Shown: in pieces, positions 40,355 to 48,989 of the stretch
Layout: every line of letters starts with the position of its first letter
Numbering within the stretch: position 1 is the stretch's first letter
Assembly (NCBI GenBank): GCA_002840845.1
Contig: PHCS01000014.1
Span: forward strand, 1-49,836
Direction: 5' to 3'
DNA: 49,836 nt
Origin: Betaproteobacteria bacterium HGW-Betaproteobacteria-14
GTDB taxonomy: Bacteria > Pseudomonadota > Gammaproteobacteria > Burkholderiales > Rhodocyclaceae
Translations under genes and position numbers: made by a program
The notes under the pieces: generated by a model
The model's input: only the letters and a program-made list of their open reading frames with translations
What the model was told of the DNA's origin: nothing
Databases searched by the model: none

Positions 40355-40992
40355 TGCAGTTTCGCATTATTCCCGTCACACCCTTCCAGCAGAATTGTTC
40401 GCTGCTGTGGTGCGATCAGACGCTGAAGGGAGCCGTGGTTGATCCTGGCGGCGATTTGGAAGCCATTGAGTCTGCTGCGGCAAGATTTGGTGTCGGGGTG
40501 GAGAAGATCCTGCTCACGCATGGCCATATCGACCATGCCGGCGGCACGGCCGAACTCAAGCGCAGGCTCGGGGTGCCGGTAGAGGGGCCGCATCGCGACG
40601 AGTCCTTTTGGATTGACCAATTGCCGCAACAGAGCCAGATGTTCGGATTTCCGCGCGCCGAGGCATTCGAGCCTGATCGCTGGCTTGAGGATGGCGATGT
40701 AGTGTCATTTGGAAACGTACGCCTGGAGGTCATCCACACGCCCGGGCACACCCCCGGACATGTCGTGTTTTTTGAGCGTGGCGCAAGGATAGCCGTAGTG
40801 GGCGACGTGCTCTTCCAGGGCTCTATCGGGAGAACCGATTTCCCGCGGGGAGACTACGATTCGCTGATCCGCTCAATACGAGAAAAGTTGTGGCCGCTCG
40901 GCAACGACGTGACGTTCATTCCGGGCCATGGGCCACTCTCAACCTTCGGCGACGAGCGCGAGAGCAACCCCTTCGTTGGCGACTTCGCCTAG
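40354..40992 (+). CDS. Metallo-beta-lactamase-fold hydrolase (glyoxalase II-like)
   Basis: 212 residues. The metal-binding motif is THGHIDHAGG (about residues 53-62), with a second-shell HTPGHTPGH, the GDVLFQGSIGRTDFPRGD aspartate and the final PGHGP histidine. It resembles the YcbL-type glyoxalase II-like group that hydrolyses thioesters, but the substrate is unproven. It is translationally coupled to gyrB through a TGATG junction. Its TAG stop shares the palindrome CTAG with the stop of convergent topB. Confidence 0.9.
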
Positions 40993-43544
40993 GATTTCTT
41001 TGCAGATTTCTTTCTGGCCGGCGCTTTCTTTGCCGGCTTGGCCTTTGCGGCGGCCTTTGCGGTTACCTTGGGGGTCTCCTCAGCCGCTTTCTTTGACCCA
41101 GCCTTAGGCGCGCGCGGCTCAAATTCGAAGCCGACCTTGCCGTCGCCCCCCCTAACAAGATAAGCAGAAAATTTGCGCCGAGTGCGTGCCGAAATGAAGC
41201 CACGCAGCAGCTCTGTGCGGCCATCGGCCAGCAGCTTGGCCATCTGGGCGCGCTCCACGGGTTGCTGCAGGATGATCTTGCCGGAGCGGAAATCGCAGGT
41301 CTTGGCCGCACCGACTGCCTTCTCGCACACATAAGCCATGCCATGCTCGTAGACGGGCGCGCCGCACTTTGGGCACTTTCCAAGCGCCTCCTGGTTGCTG
41401 AAATCAATGGCCTCCCCCTCTCCTTCGCCGGAACCCTGGCCGAAGTCGAACTCGGGCAGGTGGTCGGCGTTGAGGCGGATCATGGCTGCAAAAGGGCGCC
41501 CCATCTTGCTGCGGAAACCCTGAAGCGGGCCGACAACACCCTTGGACAGCAACTCCTCAACCTCTTCGGGCTCATATTGGCGGCCGGCGACGACCTTCCA
41601 TAAGGCGTAGTCGCATTTCTTGCACTGGAATTTCTTGTAGTTCTCCTGGATGACGCCGCCGCATTTCGGGCATGGGCTGGAAAGGGTGCTAAAAACCTCT
41701 TCGGGAATCTCACCGTGCTTGATGCGGTCCACCATCTCACGCGTCTGCTCGACGATATGATCCATGAACACATCGCGCCCGAGTTCGCCCTGCTCCATCT
41801 GCCTCAGCTTGTATTCCCAGTTGCCGGTCAGTTCGGGTGAATGCAGTTCGTCGATGCCCAACGTAGAGAGTGCAACCATCAGTGAAAATGCCTTGGCAGT
41901 GGGTTGCAGCTCGCGGCCGTTGCGGTGTACGTACTCTTCCTGCAAGAGCCCTTCAATCGTTGCGGCGCGCGTGGCTGGCGTGCCGAGGCCGCGTGCAGAC
42001 ATGGCATCGCGCAACTCCTCTTCCTCGATCAGCTTTCCGGCACCCTCCATGGCTGTCAGCAACGTAGCTTCCGTGAAGCGTGCAGGCGGCTTGGTCTGGT
42101 TCGCCTTGACCTCGACGTCATTGGCCCAGACGCGCTCCTTTTGCTGCACGGGCGACAATTGTGGTGTTTCGTCTTCTCCTTGCGCTTCCTTGCCATAAAT
42201 CGCGAGCCAGCCTGCGGACACCAGCACCTTGCCTTCCGTCTTGAAGGCTTCTCCCTCGACGCGAGTGATCCGTGTCGTGATGTTGTACTCGGCAGCCGGA
42301 AAGAAAATGGCGAGAAAACGCTTGGAGACGAGGTCGTACAGTTTCTGCTCGGCTTCCGAGAGATTTGTTGGTGCCGTGCCGGTTGGAATGATGGCGAAGT
42401 GGTCGGAAACCTTGGCGTTGTTGAAGATGCGCTTGTTCGGATGGGCCCAGCCTCCCTTGAGAATCTGACCAGCAAAGCCCGCATAGGGCGTGCCGGAAAA
42501 GCTCTTCAGAGTTGCCTTGACCGTCGCGATGTAATCTTCGGGCAGATAGCGTGAATCAGTGCGCGGATAGGTCAGCGCCTTGTGCCTTTCATAGAGCGCC
42601 TGGGCCAGCGCCAGCGTATTCTTGGCGGAGAAGCCGAAACGGCCATTGGCTTCACGCTGTAGAGAGGTCAGGTCGAACAGCAGGGGCGAGAGCTGAGTCG
42701 TTGGCTTGCTTTCCTCTTCGACCGTTCCGTGCTTGCCGAGGCACTTCTTCCTGATCGCCTCGGCGCGCTTGATGTCCCAAAGGCGCTCAGGCTTGGCGTG
42801 CTCATCTTCCGACTTGCCGAACTTCTCTTGGAACCAGCGCCCCCTGTAGGCGCCAGCGACCGCAGCGAACTCTGCTTCCACTTCCCAGTAATCGCGTGGC
42901 CGGAAGGCGCGAATGCGTTCCTCGCGCTCGACCAGGATGGCCAGTGTCGGCGTCTGCACGCGGCCGACCGGCGTCTTGTGGAAGCCGCCCTCCCGCGAAT
43001 TGAAGGCCGTCATGGCGCGCGTGCCGTTGATGCCGATCAGCCAGTCGGCCTCTGAGCGGCAGCGCGCGGCATCCGCCAGAGGCAGCATTTCCTTGTCTGT
43101 GCGCAAGTGGGCGAAGCCTTCGCGGATGGCGCCCTGGGTCATTGACTGCAGCCACAGGCGGCGCACTGGCTTGTCTGTCTTGGCGTGCTGAGCCAGATAG
43201 CGGAATATGAGCTCTCCCTCACGGCCCGCGTCGCAGGCGTTGATGAGACCGGTAACGTCCTTGCGTTTCATCAGCCGGGTCAGCAACTTGAGGCGATCCT
43301 CGGTTTTCTCGATGGGATTGAGGGAGAAATGCGGCGGAATGACCGGCAAGTGGGCAAAGGACCATTTGCCGCGCTTGACCTCATATTCTTCCGGCACCGT
43401 AAGCTCGAGCAAATGGCCGATGGCCGAGGACAGGACGTACTCGTCACTCTCGTAGTATTCGCCCTGTTTGCTGAAGCCGCCCAGCGCTTTGGCGATATCC
43501 TGGGCGACGGAGGGTTTTTCGGCAATGATCAGTTGTTTGCTCAT
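40989..43544 (-). CDS. topB: DNA topoisomerase III (type IA)
   Basis: 851 residues from the ATG at 43544 (MSKQLIIAEKPSVAQDIAKALGG); an ATG 15 bases upstream is possible. The TOPRIM region (IAEKPS, DAGREGELIFR) and the active-site tyrosine in LTYPRTDSRYLP are clear. Two C-terminal zinc-binding segments start CPKCGGVIQE and CPKCGAPVYE. The last about 40 residues are a lysine/alanine/proline-rich tail (KPAKKAPARKKSAKKS) resembling histone H1-like extensions. It relaxes or decatenates DNA. It is convergent with the hydrolase gene, the coding regions overlapping by four bases. Confidence 0.95.
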   Translation of the reverse strand: MSKQLIIAEKPSVAQDIAKALGGFSKQGEYYESDEYVLSSAIGHLLELTVPEEYEVKRGKWSFAHLPVIPPHFSLNPIEKTEDRLKLLTRLMKRKDVTGLINACDAGREGELIFRYLAQHAKTDKPVRRLWLQSMTQGAIREGFAHLRTDKEMLPLADAARCRSEADWLIGINGTRAMTAFNSREGGFHKTPVGRVQTPTLAILVEREERIRAFRPRDYWEVEAEFAAVAGAYRGRWFQEKFGKSEDEHAKPERLWDIKRAEAIRKKCLGKHGTVEEESKPTTQLSPLLFDLTSLQREANGRFGFSAKNTLALAQALYERHKALTYPRTDSRYLPEDYIATVKATLKSFSGTPYAGFAGQILKGGWAHPNKRIFNNAKVSDHFAIIPTGTAPTNLSEAEQKLYDLVSKRFLAIFFPAAEYNITTRITRVEGEAFKTEGKVLVSAGWLAIYGKEAQGEDETPQLSPVQQKERVWANDVEVKANQTKPPARFTEATLLTAMEGAGKLIEEEELRDAMSARGLGTPATRAATIEGLLQEEYVHRNGRELQPTAKAFSLMVALSTLGIDELHSPELTGNWEYKLRQMEQGELGRDVFMDHIVEQTREMVDRIKHGEIPEEVFSTLSSPCPKCGGVIQENYKKFQCKKCDYALWKVVAGRQYEPEEVEELLSKGVVGPLQGFRSKMGRPFAAMIRLNADHLPEFDFGQGSGEGEGEAIDFSNQEALGKCPKCGAPVYEHGMAYVCEKAVGAAKTCDFRSGKIILQQPVERAQMAKLLADGRTELLRGFISARTRRKFSAYLVRGGDGKVGFEFEPRAPKAGSKKAAEETPKVTAKAAAKAKPAKKAPARKKSAKKS

Positions 43545-43641
43545 GCGATCCTGCGGCACGCCTGCGCGCTGCCGTCAAGTCTGGGAAAGGGCGGGATGAT
43601 AAGGACTGCTGCGCTGACTGGCAAGCCGGGGTGGTGCGCGC

Positions 43642-44100
43642 TCAATGCAGATAGCGCGCATCGTTGCCCGACAGCAGCTCTTCCAGTATCAGGGAGTCCA
43701 TCGTCTGGTGCTGGTTCCACAGCACCATCAGAACGATGATTTTCAGCCTGGACAACGAAACAGCATGACCGGACAGGGCCATGGCCCGCTCTAGGATCAG
43801 TTCGCGGGTCGGCGGGTTCAAGACGCCGGCGCTTTCCAGAAAGACAAGGAAACCGCGGCATTCGGTGTCGAGCTTGGCAACCTCATCCTGGCTGAAGCAG
43901 CGCACCGAGCCATTGTCGGCGGCGATGGTCGCGGGGCTGTCGACGCCGAACTCCCGCAGGCCGTCAAGCCACTGCAGGGCTTCGCTGATTTCCTCATCCT
44001 CAAAGCCTGCGGCGGAAAGCTTCAGAGCAAGTTGCTCGGGTTCAGGATAGGCGTCGGCGTGGAAAAAATTTTCGAAGAGATAGACAAGTATGTCGAACAT
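43642..44100 (-). CDS. smg: Smg family protein (DUF494)
   Basis: 152 residues. MFDILVYLFENFFHADAYPEPEQL and the C-terminal LKIIVLMVLWNQHQTMDSLILEELL identify the Smg family, found next to dprA in many proteobacteria. Function is unknown. It is a small acidic cytoplasmic protein and follows dprA by 20 bases. Confidence 0.95.
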   Translation of the reverse strand: MFDILVYLFENFFHADAYPEPEQLALKLSAAGFEDEEISEALQWLDGLREFGVDSPATIAADNGSVRCFSQDEVAKLDTECRGFLVFLESAGVLNPPTRELILERAMALSGHAVSLSRLKIIVLMVLWNQHQTMDSLILEELLSGNDARYLH

Positions 44101-44120
44101 GGCGGCGTCGTGTCGTCAGT

Positions 44121-45206
44121 TCATGGGCCGATGCGCTGGAACCGGCCTCCTGGCAGACTGGCAATCCTGCCATCCAGTTCCATTTGCAACAGGATGGCGT
44201 ATAGCTTCTCGGCCGTCAAGCCGGATCTCGATGCCAGCGTGTCCACATCGAGAGGATCATGGCCGATACAGTCGAGCAGGCTAGCCGTTTCCGCATTGGG
44301 GGCGGACGCTGCGGCAGCATTTGTTTCAATCTGCGCGGACAAGCCAAGTTCTTCCAGGATGTCGCCGGCATTGTCCACCAGCTTGGCGCCCTGCTTGATC
44401 AGTTTGTGACAACCTTTCGACAATGGGGAATGAATCGAGCCGGGAATGGCGAAAACATCGCGGCCCTGTTCGCCGGCCAGCCTGGCAGTGATGAGCGAAC
44501 CACTGCGCTCGGCTGCCTCCACTACAAGACAGCCTCGCGCCAGTCCCGAGATGACGCGGTTGCGGCGGGGAAAGTTTTCCCTCAATGCAGGCGTGCCAAG
44601 GGGGAACTCGCTGATGATTGCGCCGGATGCGGCGATGTCGCGCGCCAGCGCCTGGTTGCGCGCCGGATAGACACGATCGATGCCGGTGCCGATCACGGCA
44701 ATAGTAGAGCCTACGCCACGCAAGCCGCCGCGATGCGCGGCAGCATCAATGCCGAGCGCCAGACCGCTGACAATGGTGAGCCCGGCGTTGGCCAGGGCAG
44801 CCGCGAAAGCTTCCGCGTTGGATTCACCTTGCGGGGTGGCATTGCGCGAACCAACGATGGCCAGGGCGGGCGCATTGAGCAATTCGACACGGCCCTTTAC
44901 GTACAGCACGGTGGGCGGATCCGGCGCGTCCAGCAGGCATTGAGGATAGGCCGTATCCGCCAGCGTCAGGATGGCATTGCCAGCCTCGTTGGACCAGGCC
45001 AGTGCTTTGGCGACATCCTCTGCGGAGTCATGCTGCAGCAGAAGGCCTGCCTGTTTGTGCGAAATCGTGTCCGCCAAAACTGCGGCGCTGGCGGAGAAAA
45101 TATGACCGGGAAGGCCGAATGCGGACAACAGCCTGCGCTGTGTTTCGCCGCCGATGCCCGGTGCAAGTGTCAGACGCAGCCAGTCTGCGAGTTCGCTGGC
45201 GGGCAT
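44121..45206 (-). CDS. dprA: DNA-processing protein DprA
   Basis: 361 residues. It loads RecA on incoming single strands during natural transformation. An N-terminal helical domain is followed by the Rossmann-like core (VGSRNATPQGESNAEAFA, IVSGLALGIDAAAHRGGL, PRRNRVISGLARGCLVVEA). The C-terminal winged-helix domain (about 295-361, LDCIGHDPLDVDTLASRSGL) is present. Natural competence itself cannot be judged from this window. It lies 29 bases after the LysM gene. Confidence 0.97.
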   Translation of the reverse strand: MPASELADWLRLTLAPGIGGETQRRLLSAFGLPGHIFSASAAVLADTISHKQAGLLLQHDSAEDVAKALAWSNEAGNAILTLADTAYPQCLLDAPDPPTVLYVKGRVELLNAPALAIVGSRNATPQGESNAEAFAAALANAGLTIVSGLALGIDAAAHRGGLRGVGSTIAVIGTGIDRVYPARNQALARDIAASGAIISEFPLGTPALRENFPRRNRVISGLARGCLVVEAAERSGSLITARLAGEQGRDVFAIPGSIHSPLSKGCHKLIKQGAKLVDNAGDILEELGLSAQIETNAAAASAPNAETASLLDCIGHDPLDVDTLASRSGLTAEKLYAILLQMELDGRIASLPGGRFQRIGP

Positions 45207-45235
45207 GCTGGAAGCCCAGGTCGATTCGGAGGGCC

Positions 45236-46255
45236 TTATGGCGTACGTACGATATCGCTTACCACGACCGGCCTCGTCACATCCATCACCAATGCGTAGG
45301 AAATGCGCTCGAAGACGCGGAAGACGAACACCAGGCCGTAGCGCTCTGGCGGCAGCTTGATATTGGTCGTTTCGTTGCCGTCGCGGTAGAGGCGCTCACC
45401 CCCGTTACGATAGATCGCCAGAACGTGGCCGGCTTCGATCCCGTCGCGTGAGCCGCGATTGAGCGTCACGATTGAATGACGACCGGTCTCCTTGACCCCG
45501 CCATAGATGGCTGCGACCTGCCCTTGCAGCTTTTTGGCGGGTACGTGGGGGGCGTAATTGACGATCTCCGCGCGTGTTGCCGGTACCAGTCGATCGTTGA
45601 TGCCGATCTCCTGTATGGCGGTAGCGATGGTCAGCGTGGCGGGCTCGCCTTCTGCTACCAGGGTGGCCGTACCGAGATAGAACGCTTCATGACCAATGGG
45701 TTCATTGGTTTCGGGATCGGTGACCGGCTTGGTCGGACGGAAGACTTGCCAAAGCTTGGCATTTCCTTTCAAACCGTTGACATAAATACGGCCGCCCGGG
45801 CCGAGATAGACACGATCTTCCTGCGTCGCGACGATTTTCGGAGCATCTTTCAACCCATCCTCGTCAAGCACCATCGGCCTGGACAAAAAGGGTTCGATAT
45901 CACTTTGCGGGATGCTCGGAATGGCCAGGGAAAGCGGTTCAGAGTGAACCTTGGGGGAGACCTTGACGGTCTCCAGGCGCAATTGCGGATCGTTGCCGCT
46001 CCGGTCGAGGACCAGAATCTGACCGGGGTAGATGAGGTGCGGGTTCTTCACCTGCTCCTTGTTCATGCGCCAGAGCTCAGGCCAGCGGTAAGGTTCCTTG
46101 AGGAACTTGCCGGAAATGCCCCACAAGGTGTCGCCCGGCACGACAATGTGCCGGTCGGGCGCCGTATCGGCGAGCTGTAGTGGCGGACTGGCATTCTGCG
46201 CCAGAACGCAAGCGGTTGAGAAACTCAGAAGGAGCGCAGATATAATGCGAATCAT
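45236..46255 (-). CDS. Exported LysM-domain protein
   Basis: 339 residues from the ATG at 46255. A signal peptide (IRIISALLLSFSTACVLAQ) is followed by one LysM domain (about 34-85, HIVVPGDTLWGISGKFLKEPYRWPELWRMN then HLIYPGQILVL) that should bind peptidoglycan. The rest (about 100-339) is a conserved beta-rich domain of unknown role seen in proteobacterial LysM proteins upstream of dprA. It is divergent from def and first in the LysM-dprA-smg-topB string. Confidence 0.92.
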   Translation of the reverse strand: MIRIISALLLSFSTACVLAQNASPPLQLADTAPDRHIVVPGDTLWGISGKFLKEPYRWPELWRMNKEQVKNPHLIYPGQILVLDRSGNDPQLRLETVKVSPKVHSEPLSLAIPSIPQSDIEPFLSRPMVLDEDGLKDAPKIVATQEDRVYLGPGGRIYVNGLKGNAKLWQVFRPTKPVTDPETNEPIGHEAFYLGTATLVAEGEPATLTIATAIQEIGINDRLVPATRAEIVNYAPHVPAKKLQGQVAAIYGGVKETGRHSIVTLNRGSRDGIEAGHVLAIYRNGGERLYRDGNETTNIKLPPERYGLVFVFRVFERISYALVMDVTRPVVVSDIVRTP

Positions 46256-46303
46256 CGTCTTGGCCTCGCGCAAAGTTCCCGAGCCCGGGACACGGTTTCT
46301 CGT

Positions 46304-46326
46304 CGAAGTCTAGCACGCTAGCTTCG
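46304..46326. repeat. Dyad in the LysM-def divergent region
   Basis: CGAAG-T-CTAGC-AC-GCTAG-CTTCG: ten paired bases on each side with one bulged T, followed by CTTTTT on the plus strand. It looks like a terminator shape, yet no rightward gene precedes it, so an operator or start-region hairpin is equally possible. Confidence 0.45.
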
Positions 46327-46383
46327 CTTTTTACAGGTTTGCATTAATTGTTGCACCTAATTGCCTAAATCGGCAAGCTTTTT

Positions 46384-46887
46384 ATGGCGCTCTTACCCAT
46401 ACTTCGTTTCCCCGATCCCCGCCTGCACAGGAAGGCCACCCCCGTTGACCTCGTTGATGACTCCGTCCGCAGGCTGATCGCCGACATGGCGGAAACCATG
46501 TATGAAGCGCCCGGCATTGGACTGGCCGCCACTCAAGTGGATGTACACAAGCGAATCATCGTCATCGATGTGTCGGAGGACAAGTCAAAACTCCTCACAT
46601 TCATCAATCCCGAAATTCTCGAGCGATCGGGGGAGCAGGTCTGCGAGGAGGGTTGTCTCTCCGTGCCCGGCATATACGAGAAGGTGAGCCGCAGCGAACG
46701 CGTCAGGGTGCGTGCACTCGACCCACAGGGCAAGTCCTTTACGCTGGAGGCCGAAGGACTGCTGGCAGTGTGTGTCCAGCACGAAATCGATCACCTTGAA
46801 GGCAAGGTCTTCGTCGAGCATCTGTCGCAGCTCAAGCAAGGCCGCATCAGGGCCAAGCTGGCCAAGCAGGCGCGCATCACGGCGTGA
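46384..46887 (+). CDS. def: Peptide deformylase
   Basis: 167 residues. It removes the N-formyl group from nascent proteins. The three motifs are GIGLAATQ (about 43-50), EEGCLSVP (about 89-96, metal cysteine) and QHEIDHLEG (about 132-140, metal histidines with the catalytic glutamate). It overlaps fmt by four bases (ATGA). Confidence 0.99.
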   Translation: MALLPILRFPDPRLHRKATPVDLVDDSVRRLIADMAETMYEAPGIGLAATQVDVHKRIIVIDVSEDKSKLLTFINPEILERSGEQVCEEGCLSVPGIYEKVSRSERVRVRALDPQGKSFTLEAEGLLAVCVQHEIDHLEGKVFVEHLSQLKQGRIRAKLAKQARITA

Positions 46888-47822
46888 TGCGCGTCGTTTT
46901 CGCCGGCACGCCGGAGTTCGCGGCTACCGCATTGCAGGCCGTTTTGGCTGCAGGTCATGATGTGCCGTTAGTGCTCACTCAGCCGGATCGTCCTGCAGGG
47001 CGCGGCATGGCCATGCAGGCCAGCGCGGTGAAACAGCTTGCCCTGAAGCAGGGCTTGCCGCTGCATCAGCCCTCCTCGCTCAAGTCCGGCGAATCACGCC
47101 AGCCGATCCTCGACGCTAGGGCCGACGTCATGGTGGTGGCCGCCTATGGGCTCATCCTGCCGCAAGCGGCCCTCGACATCCCGCGCTTGGGCTGCGTCAA
47201 CATCCATGCTTCCCTGCTGCCGCGCTGGCGCGGCGCGGCGCCGATCCAGCGCGCCATACTTGCCGGCGACAGCGAAACCGGCGTCACCATCATGCGCATG
47301 GAGGCCGGGCTCGACACGGGTCCGATGTTGCTCAGAGAAAGCCTCGCCATCGCGGAAGGCGATACGGCGGCAACCCTGCACGACAAGCTGGCTGAGCTGG
47401 GCGCGCGGTTGATCGTTGAGGCCCTGCCGCGGCTGGAGCGTGGGGAACTGGCTGGCGAAATTCAACCCTCCGACGGGGTGAGCTACGCCCCGAAGCTGGA
47501 GAAAGCCGAAGCCGCCCTCGATTGGCGAAGGCCAGCCGTGGAGCTGGATCGTGCCGTGCGCGCCTTCAATCCCTTTCCCGGTGCGTTCGGCCAGATCGAC
47601 GGCCAAGTCATCAAGGTCTGGCGAGCCGAGAGGGTTTCGGGTCAGGGCGTACCCGGGATAGTGCTGGCAGCCGGCACCGATGGCATCGTCGTGGCCTGCG
47701 GCGAAGGCGCCTTGTGCCTGACCGAGCTGCAAAAATCCGGCGGCAAGCGCCTGGCGGCGGCGGATTTTCTGCACGGCTTCCCTCTCAAGCCAGGCCAGCG
47801 CCTGGCGGTCCCGGCGGATTGA
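46884..47822 (+). CDS. fmt: Methionyl-tRNA formyltransferase
   Basis: 312 residues. It formylates initiator Met-tRNA with 10-formyl-tetrahydrofolate. The N-terminal domain carries [14 protein letters not shown] and the catalytic region [21 protein letters not shown]; the C-terminal tRNA-binding domain starts near [16 protein letters not shown]. It is coupled to def, which undoes its product after initiation. Confidence 0.99.
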   Translation: MMRVVFAGTPEFAATALQAVLAAGHDVPLVLTQPDRPAGRGMAMQASAVKQLALKQGLPLHQPSSLKSGESRQPILDARADVMVVAAYGLILPQAALDIPRLGCVNIHASLLPRWRGAAPIQRAILAGDSETGVTIMRMEAGLDTGPMLLRESLAIAEGDTAATLHDKLAELGARLIVEALPRLERGELAGEIQPSDGVSYAPKLEKAEAALDWRRPAVELDRAVRAFNPFPGAFGQIDGQVIKVWRAERVSGQGVPGIVLAAGTDGIVVACGEGALCLTELQKSGGKRLAAADFLHGFPLKPGQRLAVPAD

Positions 47823-47878
47823 ATTTCTTCCGCCCTCCCCCATCTAAGGGGTGCGTTCATTATTCTGGATACGACACT

Positions 47879-48715
47879 ATGTTCGGCAACTGGTTGAAAA
47901 CCGCAATCCTGATGGCCGGCATCCTGGCGCTGTTCGGCGCGGTCGGCGCCGCGCTGGGCGGCGGCCAGGGCATGCTGATCGCGCTGCTCTTCGGCGGCGC
48001 CATGAATGTCTTCGCCTACTGGTTCTCCGACAAGATGGTGCTGCGCATGTACAACGCGCAGGAAGTCGACGCGACGTCGGCGCCGATGCTCTACAACATG
48101 GTGCGCGAGTTGGCGCAGCGTGCGGAGTTGCCGATGCCGCGCGTGTATCTCATCGACGAGGCCCAGCCCAATGCTTTTGCGACGGGGCGCAACCCCGAGC
48201 ATGCGGCGGTGGCGGCCACCACCGGCATCCTGCAGCTGCTGTCGACGCGCGAACTGCGCGGCGTCATGGCCCACGAGCTGGCCCACGTCAAGCACCGCGA
48301 CATCCTCATCTCGACGATCTCCGCCACCATCGCGGGAGCCATTTCCAGCCTCGCCAACTTCTTCATGTTCTTCGGCGGCTCGCGCGACGAGCGGCCCAAT
48401 CCCATCGTCAGCATCCTGGTGATGATCCTCGCCCCGCTGGCCGCGATGCTGATCCAGATGGCCATCTCGCGCGCCCGCGAGTTCGAGGCCGACCGCGGCG
48501 GCGCCGGGATTTCCGGCGACCCCCATGCGCTGGCCGATGCGCTGGCGAAGATCGACGCCTACGCCCGCGGCATCCCCATGCAGGCGGCCGAAGCGCATCC
48601 GGAGACGGCGCAGATGATGATCATGAATCCGCTCTCCGGTGGCGGCCTGCGCGGCCTGTTCAGCACCCATCCGGCGACGGAAGAGCGCATCGGGCGCCTG
48701 CGCGCGATGGCGTGA
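47879..48715 (+). CDS. htpX: Membrane zinc metalloprotease HtpX
   Basis: 278 residues from the ATG at 47879. Two N-terminal membrane helices (about 7-25 and 30-48) and another pair further on (about 145-165 and 180-200) surround the cytoplasmic zinc site HELAH ([12 protein letters not shown]). The third ligand is the glutamate in REFEADRGG. It degrades damaged membrane proteins. Only 56 bases separate it from fmt, and I see no heat-shock promoter there. Confidence 0.97.
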   Translation: MFGNWLKTAILMAGILALFGAVGAALGGGQGMLIALLFGGAMNVFAYWFSDKMVLRMYNAQEVDATSAPMLYNMVRELAQRAELPMPRVYLIDEAQPNAFATGRNPEHAAVAATTGILQLLSTRELRGVMAHELAHVKHRDILISTISATIAGAISSLANFFMFFGGSRDERPNPIVSILVMILAPLAAMLIQMAISRAREFEADRGGAGISGDPHALADALAKIDAYARGIPMQAAEAHPETAQMMIMNPLSGGGLRGLFSTHPATEERIGRLRAMA

Positions 48716-48743
48716 TGTGGCGTAGGTCGCCCTTCAGGCCGAC

Positions 48744-48989
48744 TTACGCCAGTTTCTTTTTCAGGTAGGCCAGCACGTCGTCCAGCGTCACCAGCTTGGC
48801 GTAGTCGGCTTCGGGAATGTCCACCTTCAGCTTCTCGTGCAGGCCGATGAGGAAGTTGAGCCAGTCCATCGAGTCGAGGTCGACCTGGTTGCGCAGCGGC
48901 TTGTCGGCATGCAGGTCGTCCTCCTCCACTTCCGGCGCGATGGTTTTCAGGGTGGCGATGACGATCGCGCGCAGCTCGGGTTCCTTCAT
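48744..48989 (-). CDS. Acyl carrier protein
   Basis: 81 residues. The phosphopantetheine attachment serine is S40 in DLDSMDWLNF, and the protein is acidic and helical as expected. The gene starts within the stop of the upstream E2-type acyltransferase (four-base overlap), so it is translationally coupled to it rather than to fatty-acid synthase genes. It is therefore probably a dedicated carrier, not the housekeeping AcpP, which normally has DSLD. Confidence 0.9.
   Translation of the reverse strand: MKEPELRAIVIATLKTIAPEVEEDDLHADKPLRNQVDLDSMDWLNFLIGLHEKLKVDIPEADYAKLVTLDDVLAYLKKKLA

Noticed and set aside
46304-46326. Terminator reading of the CTAGC dyad followed by CTTTTT
   Set aside because: No rightward gene lies upstream for it to terminate, so I list it only as a dyad.
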